Positions 45,455-53,050 of a stretch of DNA of 64,000 nt are shown here, piece after piece. The position numbers were made by a program, and so were the translations under genes. The notes beneath the pieces are model-generated. The model saw nothing but the letters and a program-made list of their open reading frames with translations, searched no databases and was not told the origin of the DNA. Each line of letters begins with the position of its first letter. Within the stretch, counting starts at the first letter, position 1. Source of the stretch: Candidatus Latescibacterota bacterium (GTDB taxonomy: Bacteria; Latescibacterota; UBA2968; UBA8231); assembly GCA_022819745.1 (NCBI GenBank), contig JAJEGS010000055.1:177595-241594 (forward strand), given 5' to 3'.

Positions 45455-45511
45455 CTCCAGACGGTGTCTGGAGCTTTTCTCCCCCTTCCAATTCTTCAGA
45501 CGGTGTCTGAA
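45455..45511. repeat. Two copies of an AGACGGTGTCT palindrome
   Basis: Copy 1 is CTCCAGAC-GGT-GTCTGGAG (45455-45473). Copy 2 is TTCAGAC-GGT-GTCTGAA (45495-45511), exactly 40 bp away start to start. The cores are identical while the outer stem bases differ but still pair, which shows the hairpin or dyad is maintained. They lie in the 248-bp gap between the 69-aa gene and the HEPN-MNT unit. They could be operator sites for toxin-antitoxin autoregulation or paired hairpins. Confidence 0.6.
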
Positions 45512-45596
45512 AAATTCGTTTGGTTGACCACAACAGATAGAATCTCTTCATCTGGCTTAGCTGAGCCTTTGGTCCAGCGTCATCAATGGACAGAGC

Positions 45597-45806
45597 TTAT
45601 CCCCGCTCCAGTTCGGCTGGGTGCATACTGAGGTATTCTCGAACCTCCAACTGCATTCGGTCAACCTCGGCGAGAAATCCCGACACCGAGCCTCGGTAAT
45701 TTTCAGGATGGGTTTCTATAGTGCGTAGATGGGCTATTTGACGTTGGAAATGCGCGATTCGTCCAAGGGTGACGTCGAGTTCTCGATCGTTTGCAATCAT
45801 GATCAT
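45597..45806 (-). CDS. Small conserved partner of the nucleotidyltransferase at 45803-46242
   Basis: 69 residues (MIMIANDRELDVTLGRIAHF, then a helical run ending REYLSMHPAELERG). It resembles a small conserved hypothetical protein I recall as common in cyanobacteria and other bacteria. Its ATG overlaps the true stop of the frameshifted nucleotidyltransferase (ATGA), so the two form a coupled pair like a toxin and antitoxin. Almost entirely helical; no catalytic motif. Confidence 0.7.
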   Translation of the reverse strand: MIMIANDRELDVTLGRIAHFQRQIAHLRTIETHPENYRGSVSGFLAEVDRMQLEVREYLSMHPAELERG

Positions 45807-46242
45807 CTCCCCGTGATTTCGACGATGCCACGTTCAGTGCCATCGCGTTTGAGTTGCCAATCTTCGATGGTGGCTTCTTCACCACCGATGGCCGCCAAGC
45901 GGCGAATCCAGAATACACTACATCCAAAATAATCTTGGGCCGTTCCGTGATAGAACAGAAGCTGAGCTTCGCCGCCAGGGACCCCATATCGAAATTATCA
46001 TCCATAATCATGAAGACGTCCACATCGTTGGGTTCATATTTTTCAGTAATAAACGAGCCGAATACGACGAATCGAGCTAGATATCCAGTTTGCGCCGCGA
46101 TCTGATAGATGCGTTCGAGGCGAATGGCAAGCAGCTTACGTCGATGAGATCCGGTTCCAAAACGGCTGACCGTTTCGGTGAGCGAAGCCTTGTGGACGCC
46201 AACAGGAAGATCACCCGTTGCGGTAAAGTCAGGTAGGGACAT
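45803..46242 (-). pseudogene. Nucleotidyltransferase with a single-base frameshift
   Basis: ATG 46242 follows CAGGAGGG and begins MSLPDFTATGDLPVGVH. The nucleotidyltransferase motif is FVVFGSFITEKYEPNDVDVF. After DNFDMG the frame turns into nonsense, while another frame carries the expected continuation (GEAQLLFYHGTAQDYFGCSV, FWIRRLAAIGGEEATIEDW, KRDGTERGIVEITGR) and ends in a TGA overlapping the 69-aa gene start. The switch falls at a run of four C on the plus strand (45982-45985). One missing G on the coding strand explains it. This is a true mutation, a sequencing error or, less likely, programmed frameshifting. Confidence 0.8.
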
Positions 46243-46307
46243 AGACCCTCCTGTTGATGAAAACCACTCCAATGAGACCTCCGGTTAAGTCGTGCATCTT
46301 CTCGGCC

Positions 46308-49300
46308 TCATGATCCGCTCTTCGCTCCGTAGTGCCCTTCATCTTCTCGCACTTCTATCGGCTGGGTCATTGCGTTCACGTCCAGCCAGTAATGCTCCAC
46401 CTTGATGACCTCGTGCCACGGGAACCGAGCTGGATCTTTGATCGGCTCCTGAAGCTCTGGGGCACTGGCGCAGTTGGTCACCACGTAGAGCCAGTAGCAT
46501 TCGCGGCGATCCTCGGCGACGCGACGCTCATTGGGCGTCAGCAGAATGCTGCCGGTGGCAGCGGCGAGACCTTTTATCTCGATCAGACGCAACTCGCCGG
46601 ACGCTGGGTTGAGGCTGGTTATGTCGTACCCAAGATTTTTCTCGTGGACATCTTCGACCTGACGGCCCTGCGCGGTCTCGTACTCCATGACCACCCTCAT
46701 GGCCGTCATCTCGGTTTCAGGATGTGGACGCAAGCGCCGGACATCGAGGGTCTCGCGTTCGGGATGGGGCAGGATCAAGACGCTGGCGAGCCGCTCGACG
46801 CCCTGCAAGGTCAGCGCCCGCTGTCGATTGAACTCATCGCGCCGACGGTCGCGGCGCGCCATCACCTCGGCATGGCGAGCTTCGGCTTGTGCCAGACGGC
46901 CCTCGGCACCGATTACGTTGTTATCCTTCTCCTCGGCGGCGCGGCCAATCTCCTCATCGGCCCGCTGTATGACCTCCGTCAAGGACAGTTCGACGTGATC
47001 GGCAATGCGCTCGACTTCGGCCAGACGCTCGGTGCGAACCTCGTTGATAAAAGGCACCAAGGCGTTTTCGTTGAGCCAAGCGGTCGCTTCTGGCAAAGCA
47101 GCTACTGGCGGCAGGTCGCTTGGGGTAACAGTAGGGCTGAGATTGCCAAGGACATCCGGCTCGCGGAGGCAGGGAGAGCCATCATCCGTCAACTCTAGGG
47201 TGAACAACCGTTCGTGAATCACCTTTCCGAGACCATCTACGACCCGCGCCCGGTAGAAATCGAGGCGTGCCGGTTCTGCGTGCGCTAGGGAATGGAAACA
47301 GGCACCCTTGGCAAAGGTGTCTTGTCCGAGATTGAGACTGTGTCGGCGCAAAGCCTCAAATAGGGGATGTCCTGGGGTTACCCATTCGAGGTTGTGCTCC
47401 TCTGCTGTGTCGCGGTCCGTTGACAAGCGCGGATAGCGCATCGTCAACTCCGGGAGTTTCCAGTCTGGATTGTGCTCGTATTCCTTCAACTTGGACGGCG
47501 TGTGTCTTGGATCGAAGGTATGCGCCAAGTGGCCCACCGGCTTCAGAGTTAGGGCCGCGTGTTGGGCACACTCCGCGATGAATCGCGCAATGGTCTCGGG
47601 CACGACGCGCCGCTCTTGAGCCTTGGCCCGGCGCTCGACGAGCATATCGAGGTTGAGCTTCTTGGAAGCCAAACCTTCCAGCGCCGTTTGGCAGATGTCC
47701 CGGAAGTGGCCCTCATCTACATCCTTCAAGAGCCGCTCTTCAAGGTCAGAGTCTCCCAACTTTCCCGCGTAATAGTCCCGCAGTACGCTCTCCACATGGG
47801 CGGACGGTAGGACCTCGCCGACCACGTTGAATACTGCGTCGTCGTCGAGAGCGTCGCGGATCTCTTGGAGCTTGTCCAACAATCGCTGGAGCACTCGCCC
47901 CTCAATGGTGTTGGTCGCTACGAAGTTGAAGATCAGGCAATCGTGCCGCTGACCGTAGCGGTGGATGCGGCCCATGCGCTGTTCGAGCCGGTTCGGGTTC
48001 CAGGGGATGTCGTAGTTGAAGAGGATATGGCAGCATTGAAGGTTGATGCCTTCCCCAGCCGCCTCAGTGGCCACTAAGACTTGGATAGCACCTTCGCGGA
48101 ATTGCTGTTCGGTGTAGAGTCGGCTACCCGGTTCATCGCGCGAGCCGGGCTTCATGCCGCCGTGGATGCAGCCGACGCGGAAGCCCCAGGCTTGCAAGCG
48201 CTCCATCAGATGGTCGAGGGTGTCCTTGAACTCGGTGAAGAGCAGCAGCTGCTGATCGGGCCGGTCGAAGAATCCCTCCTCCTGCATGATCTTCCGAAGA
48301 TGTCCGAGCTTCGCCTCGCTGCCCGAGTCTTCGACGGCTTTGGCCTCTTTGGCAAACTGGAGAAGCTCGCTGATCTCTTCGCGTATCTGCTCGGCATTGC
48401 CGGCCAGCGTGATGGCCTCCAGCATCTCCTCTAGACGCTCGCGCTCGGCGTCTTCCAATTCTTCCAACTCTTCCAGGTCGGGAAGGTCCGGCGGTGCGGT
48501 CTTCACCAACTCTTGGGCGCGCTTGAGACCTTCCTCCAGATGCCGAGCGCGGTTTTCAAGCGACCGCCGCATGGCGTAGGTGCTGGAGGCGAGGCGCCGC
48601 TGGTAGAGCGACATCAGGAAACCAACCGCCCGAGCACGCGGGTCGTCGCCCTGTGCTGCGGCGCGGGCGCTCTGCCGTTTCACAAACCGCGTGACATTTT
48701 GGTAAAGCTCGAACTCAGCACCCCCAATAGCGAACTCGGCAGTGTGCGGGATGCGTTTCGTAAAAACCGGCTTCGCAGTCCATGTTCCGTCCGTCTGGCG
48801 CTCCGGGAAGTACACCATCGCCTCCTTGGTGCGCCGCAGATAGAAGGGCGCTCGCCTCCGTTCCATAGCCTCGCGGATCGAACTCACATCGGCGTAAGCA
48901 TCGCGGTCGAGCAGTTGCAGAAATAGCGTGAAGTTCTGCGGGTCTCCCTTGTGGGGCGTGGCGGTCAGCAGCAGTACGTGATCGGCGCTGTCGCGCAGCA
49001 ATTCTCCCAGCCTATAGCGCTGGCTCTTGTGGGTCTCGTCGCGCGCTGACATGCGGTGCGCTTCGTCGATAATCACTAGATCCCAATGCACCTGTTGCAG
49101 GCCGGGCAAGATCTCGGTGCGCTTGGCGAGGTCGAGCGAGGTGATGATCTGCTTTTGCTCCAGCCACTGATTGACACCGAACTGATCGCGGATGTCGCTG
49201 CCCTTCATCACTAGGAACTTCTCGTCGAACTTTTCTTTGAGCTCGCGCTGCCACTGGAATGCGAGGTTTGCAGGGCAGACGACGAGCACTCGTTCGATGA

Positions 49301-49748
49301 GGCCCCGGAGCTTGAGTTCGCGGATCAAGAGGCCGGCCATGATGGTCTTGCCTGCACCCGCATCGTCGGCGAGCAAGAAGCGCACACTAGGTAGCTTGAG
49401 GAGGTGCTCGTACACCGCTTCGAGCTGGTGCGGCAGCGGATCGACGCGCGAGATGGAAAGCCCGAAATAGGGATCGAACTCGTAGGCGATGCCGAGCGCA
49501 TAAGCTTGGAGGCCGATTCGCAAAAGCTGCCCGTCGCCGTCGTAGGAAAGAGCCGCGTCGGCGATAGTCAGGTTGGAAATATCAGCGGAAGAGAGCGTGA
49601 CCTGACGGAACTGCTCGGACCGTTGGCCGACGAGGCCGGCCTCTAGGTAATCAGTACCGTTTGCGCGAACGGTTACTACTCGCATCGGCTCGCTGAACAG
49701 CGGGCCAGTCAGTATCTGTCCTTCGCGGATGGCGGATTCAACTGTCAT
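46308..49748 (-). CDS. SNF2/RapA-like helicase with C-terminal DUF3883-like domain
   Basis: 1146 residues from ATG 49748; a TTG at 49760 with GGAGAG upstream is an alternative. Walker A is DDAGAGKT (128-135), the DEAH box IIDEAHR is at 227-232, motif III is LLTATPHKG, and motifs V-VI are ATEAAGEGINLQ and NRLEQRMGRIHRYGQ. A long coiled region (about 410-490) lies between the lobes. The C-terminus has YDITSLNPASGELRLIEIKG, resembling DUF3883, a nuclease-like or binding domain of defence proteins. Related SNF2 helicases drive restriction modules such as DISARM. It is the first gene of the island's minus-strand run. Confidence 0.85.
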   Translation of the reverse strand: MTVESAIREGQILTGPLFSEPMRVVTVRANGTDYLEAGLVGQRSEQFRQVTLSSADISNLTIADAALSYDGDGQLLRIGLQAYALGIAYEFDPYFGLSISRVDPLPHQLEAVYEHLLKLPSVRFLLADDAGAGKTIMAGLLIRELKLRGLIERVLVVCPANLAFQWQRELKEKFDEKFLVMKGSDIRDQFGVNQWLEQKQIITSLDLAKRTEILPGLQQVHWDLVIIDEAHRMSARDETHKSQRYRLGELLRDSADHVLLLTATPHKGDPQNFTLFLQLLDRDAYADVSSIREAMERRRAPFYLRRTKEAMVYFPERQTDGTWTAKPVFTKRIPHTAEFAIGGAEFELYQNVTRFVKRQSARAAAQGDDPRARAVGFLMSLYQRRLASSTYAMRRSLENRARHLEEGLKRAQELVKTAPPDLPDLEELEELEDAERERLEEMLEAITLAGNAEQIREEISELLQFAKEAKAVEDSGSEAKLGHLRKIMQEEGFFDRPDQQLLLFTEFKDTLDHLMERLQAWGFRVGCIHGGMKPGSRDEPGSRLYTEQQFREGAIQVLVATEAAGEGINLQCCHILFNYDIPWNPNRLEQRMGRIHRYGQRHDCLIFNFVATNTIEGRVLQRLLDKLQEIRDALDDDAVFNVVGEVLPSAHVESVLRDYYAGKLGDSDLEERLLKDVDEGHFRDICQTALEGLASKKLNLDMLVERRAKAQERRVVPETIARFIAECAQHAALTLKPVGHLAHTFDPRHTPSKLKEYEHNPDWKLPELTMRYPRLSTDRDTAEEHNLEWVTPGHPLFEALRRHSLNLGQDTFAKGACFHSLAHAEPARLDFYRARVVDGLGKVIHERLFTLELTDDGSPCLREPDVLGNLSPTVTPSDLPPVAALPEATAWLNENALVPFINEVRTERLAEVERIADHVELSLTEVIQRADEEIGRAAEEKDNNVIGAEGRLAQAEARHAEVMARRDRRRDEFNRQRALTLQGVERLASVLILPHPERETLDVRRLRPHPETEMTAMRVVMEYETAQGRQVEDVHEKNLGYDITSLNPASGELRLIEIKGLAAATGSILLTPNERRVAEDRRECYWLYVVTNCASAPELQEPIKDPARFPWHEVIKVEHYWLDVNAMTQPIEVREDEGHYGAKSGS

Positions 49749-49749
49749 T

Positions 49750-50862
49750 TCACCACGCAAAAAGCTCTCCCACCTCCATCGTCAGGTCTCGGCCCTGACC
49801 GCCGTCCTCGCGCACCACGAGCTGCCCTTCGGCGTATTCGACATCGGCAACGCCGGCGAAGTCGGAGGGAATTTCCATAAGAAAGTTGGCGTAGGTGAAA
49901 ACTTGGGTCTCGTCGGCGTCGATATAGTGGAAGAGGTAGCGGCCGAAAATCTGGCCCTTTTCCAACAACACCGGGCTAGGTTGGTGCAGGCCCGTAGTGC
50001 CAAACTCCAAGCCGCGGGCAAAGGGCTTGCCGTCGCGGACGTGCCGCCAGGCGTCGAACCAGGGGTATTCTTCCTCTGGCCAGATGTAGCCGATCAGTAG
50101 CCCTTTGCTGGCGTTGATGGCTGTGGTCCAGCCGTATTCTTCCTCGATTATGTACGAGACGACTGCTGGGGAGGCGTCATCTGTCAGATGGCGAATATCG
50201 ACCTCGGTACCGTCCTTTTTGAGTGCAGAGGGCCAGCGCACCTCTGGGTCTTCGGGCGTCGGCATGGGCGTTTCCTGCATAAAGCCGCGCGTGCCGTTGG
50301 CATCAACGCGGGTGCTTTCGTCCAAAAAGGGCGGTCCAATGGTCGGGTGCTGGACGATGTTGTACACGCGGCCCAAATGGCGGGTATTGGTAACGGCCTC
50401 GGCGACCGCAAAGACGGCCTGATCCCGAGCCATGCGAATCGAGCGCACTACCTTGAGGCTGGCCAAGGGCAACTCGGCCGACATTTGAGCCGCGAGGTGA
50501 CCGTCCTCTGTGTGGGCGTCCTCATCCACATTCCACCACACGCGCGTGGCCTCGCCGTGCCAGCCCATGCCGTGAGCTTGCTCGGCTTCGGTGGCTGGTC
50601 CCCAGCGGTCGAGGCAGAGGAAGTGCCCCATGGAGCGCGGCTCTATGGGTGGCGCTTGGTCGGGGGTGTCGCCGAAGGACCACGAATCCCATTGCAGGGG
50701 GTTGAGCGGATTGCTTTTGAGGTGGAAGTCGGAAATGGAGCCGCCGCCTAAATCGACGACTAGCATGGCTGCTTGGCCGTCAAGCACGAGGCGAGGGCGA
50801 TCTTCGGCCGTGCTATGCGAGGCCGTCCAGAGGGAAGCGACGAGGAAGAGGGTCCATCTCAT
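49750..50862 (-). CDS. Secreted beta-sandwich protein, possibly mutarotase-like
   Basis: 370 residues with a signal peptide (MRWTLFLVASLWTASHSTAED). Sequence such as MLVVDLGGGSISDFHL, HGEATRVWWNVDEDAH and VRSIRMARDQAVFAVAEAVTN has the look of galactose-mutarotase-like beta-sandwich proteins, but I cannot name the family with confidence. The stop codon ends one base before the helicase ATG, so the defence genes join directly to an unrelated exported protein gene. It diverges from the TPR/FG-GAP gene at 50960. Confidence 0.65.
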   Translation of the reverse strand: MRWTLFLVASLWTASHSTAEDRPRLVLDGQAAMLVVDLGGGSISDFHLKSNPLNPLQWDSWSFGDTPDQAPPIEPRSMGHFLCLDRWGPATEAEQAHGMGWHGEATRVWWNVDEDAHTEDGHLAAQMSAELPLASLKVVRSIRMARDQAVFAVAEAVTNTRHLGRVYNIVQHPTIGPPFLDESTRVDANGTRGFMQETPMPTPEDPEVRWPSALKKDGTEVDIRHLTDDASPAVVSYIIEEEYGWTTAINASKGLLIGYIWPEEEYPWFDAWRHVRDGKPFARGLEFGTTGLHQPSPVLLEKGQIFGRYLFHYIDADETQVFTYANFLMEIPSDFAGVADVEYAEGQLVVREDGGQGRDLTMEVGELFAW

Positions 50863-50959
50863 TATGGGTGCTCCTTCTATTGGTGAGGGATGTCAAAAGA
50901 GACGTAACAACGTACTAGAAATTGACAGCAGGCAAAAGACGGCGGATGTTGTTTCTAGT

Positions 50960-53050
50960 ATGAGAATTCTTCTGGTCACTACCCTTTCTATCCTCGTCCT
51001 AAGTGGTTGCCAAGAGCCGGCCGGTCGCTCCGAGGCGTTCCTCCAGTCGTACTACCGGGGCTTGGACTTGCTGGAGCGCTATCGGCTCAGGGCAGCCGAG
51101 CGCGCCTTTGCACATTGCGTTCGGCTGGAACCTGACGCTGCCGAGGGGTACTGGCAGCTAGGGAGGGTACGGCTCGTGCAGGGGCGGATAGAGGAAGGCG
51201 TGGGATTGCTGGAGCAAGCGACGACCTTGGATCCTGAGTTGACGGCGGCGCGGTCTTTGGTGTTGGAGACGTTTTTGGGGCGAGGGAAAGAGGCACTCGA
51301 AGAGGGACAGTTTGAGCAGGCGGAAAATTATTTGCAGCGGGCATTGGCCGTCAATCCCGAGGGATATGAATCGCTCTATTGGGCGGCGATTGCCGCGCTG
51401 TGGCAGGAGGATTACGCCCGCGCTGATTCGATCTTGCAGCAGGCGATAGCGTTGCATCCCGAGCCGTTGGAGTTGCGCTGGCATCGGAAGTGGTTGCAGG
51501 AGGCTTTGGGGTGGTCGGCGACCGGGGAATTTGCCGATGCCGTGCCGCAGGGAACCATCAGCGGGCGGTTTAGCGAGATCAGCGCCGAGGCTGGGGTCGA
51601 TAAATTCGACGGTGGTCGCGCTAGCGCTTGGGCTGACTACGACGAGGACGGCGATCTCGACTTGGTAGTAATCGGCCATCCAGCGTTGGCGTACTTCCGC
51701 AATGACGGCGCGCGCTTTGCCGAGCGGACGCAGGCGGTCGGATTGGTGCTACCCGAGGGCGGGATCGGGGTGCAGACGGCCGACTACGACAACGATGGGG
51801 ACGCCGATGTGTACGTGACGCGCGATGGGTGGTTTGGCGGCGGCGTGAATGCGCTCTTCCAAAACGACGGCCGGGGCGTCTTTGCCGATGTGACGGAAGT
51901 GTCGGGCACGGGCGATCCGGGGTCGAGCTTTTGCGCGGCGTGGAGCGACTTTGACCGCGATGGATACCTCGACATCTACGTGGCCAATGGCACGGGCGCG
52001 ACTGGGGACTCGACCAATGTGCTCTATCGCAACCAAGGCGACGGAACTTTCGTCGATGTGGCGGAAGCCGCTGGGGTGGCGCACAAGGGGCAGGCGTTGA
52101 GCACGGCGTGGGGCGACTTTGACGGCGATAGCTGGCCCGATCTGTACGTGTGCAATTTTACCGAGCCGAATGTGCTTTTTCGCAATCGTGGTGACGGCAC
52201 CTTTGTCGATCAGACGGCTGCGGCCGGCGTAAGTGCCGAGTACATCGACGGCTTTATAACGTTCGTTCTCGACTACGACAACGACGGTGCGCTGGACATC
52301 TTCGTGGGCAACTGGAGTCAGTACCCGGTGGTGCTGGCTGATCGAGTCGCGGGAAAATCGACGAGCGAGCGCGACCGGCCGGTGCTTTTTCGCAATGGGG
52401 GCGACGGCACCTTTGCCGATGTGACGGAAGCCGCCGGGCTGGGGAGAGCGTTGGGCACGATGAGCGGCGTTCCCGGCGATGTGGATAACGACGGCTGGGT
52501 AGATATCTACCTCGGCAACGGCGGACCGCAGATGGGCCGGCGCGAGCCGGATGTGCTTTTCCGCAATCGGGGCGACGGCACCTTTGTCGATGCGACGGCA
52601 GCCGCCGGGCTGGGGCACTTGGGCAAATCGCACGGCGTGACCTTTGCCGACTACGACCGCGACGGCGATCTCGACCTCTATGCGCCCGTGGGTGGTGCTC
52701 AGCCGGGCGACCAGTGGCCCAACGCGTTCTACCGCAGCGAGGGCTTTGGCAATCACTACTTGGTGCTGGAGTTGGAAGGGGTCGAGAGCAATCGCGACGG
52801 AATCGGTGCCAAAGTGTGGGTGTATGCTGGCGATCTGATGCAATACCAGGAAGTGGCTTCTGGATACAGCTTCGGCAACAGCAACAGCTTGGAGTTGGAA
52901 TTTGGTTTGGGGCAACAGGTGCGGGCTGATCGCATTAAGGTGGCGTGGCCCAGCGGGCAGGTTGACGAGTATCGGGACGTTGAGGCCGACCAGCACTTGT
53001 TGCTCCGGGAGGGCTTCGACCTGAGCTCAGCCGAAGGTGAGACGCAGTGA
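50960..53050 (+). CDS. TPR/FG-GAP/ASPIC-UnbV lipoprotein
   Basis: 696 residues from ATG 50960 (MRILLVTTLSILVLSGC, lipobox cysteine 17). The ribosome site is weak. TPR units come first (about 25-180, AERAFAHCVRLEPDAAEGYW), then FG-GAP repeats with calcium loops (DYDEDGDLDLVVIG, DYDNDGDADVYVTRDG), then ASPIC/UnbV (NRDGIGAKVWVYAGD, FGLGQQVRADRIKVAWPSG). This is the reverse domain order of 22096-25176. The C-terminus GFDLSSAEG is encoded by a repeated palindromic element (53011-53038). Its stop overlaps the next GTG. Confidence 0.85.
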   Translation: MRILLVTTLSILVLSGCQEPAGRSEAFLQSYYRGLDLLERYRLRAAERAFAHCVRLEPDAAEGYWQLGRVRLVQGRIEEGVGLLEQATTLDPELTAARSLVLETFLGRGKEALEEGQFEQAENYLQRALAVNPEGYESLYWAAIAALWQEDYARADSILQQAIALHPEPLELRWHRKWLQEALGWSATGEFADAVPQGTISGRFSEISAEAGVDKFDGGRASAWADYDEDGDLDLVVIGHPALAYFRNDGARFAERTQAVGLVLPEGGIGVQTADYDNDGDADVYVTRDGWFGGGVNALFQNDGRGVFADVTEVSGTGDPGSSFCAAWSDFDRDGYLDIYVANGTGATGDSTNVLYRNQGDGTFVDVAEAAGVAHKGQALSTAWGDFDGDSWPDLYVCNFTEPNVLFRNRGDGTFVDQTAAAGVSAEYIDGFITFVLDYDNDGALDIFVGNWSQYPVVLADRVAGKSTSERDRPVLFRNGGDGTFADVTEAAGLGRALGTMSGVPGDVDNDGWVDIYLGNGGPQMGRREPDVLFRNRGDGTFVDATAAAGLGHLGKSHGVTFADYDRDGDLDLYAPVGGAQPGDQWPNAFYRSEGFGNHYLVLELEGVESNRDGIGAKVWVYAGDLMQYQEVASGYSFGNSNSLELEFGLGQQVRADRIKVAWPSGQVDEYRDVEADQHLLLREGFDLSSAEGETQ
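53011..53038. repeat. 28-bp palindromic repeat inside coding sequence, copy 1
   Basis: The 28 bases are identical to 53728-53755. The core CTTCGACCTGAGCTCAG and the flank CCGAAG form an imperfect dyad around GAGCTC. It belongs to the general type of TTCGACxxGCTCAG repeats seen scattered through many bacterial genomes (from memory). It encodes GFDLSSAEG at the very end of the lipoprotein. Confidence 0.75.

Noticed and set aside
38562..49748. Assignment of the island to DISARM or BREX
   Set aside because: The helicase is SNF2-like as in class 1 DISARM, but DrmA/DrmB-type genes, PglZ and BrxC/BrxL-type proteins are not present in the window.
51749..52996. 415-residue open frame on the minus strand opposite the TPR/FG-GAP gene
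   Set aside because: It is the mirror of repeated GAC/GGC-rich FG-GAP codons; it has no ribosome site, signal or domain, and similar mirrors occur opposite the other FG-GAP genes.
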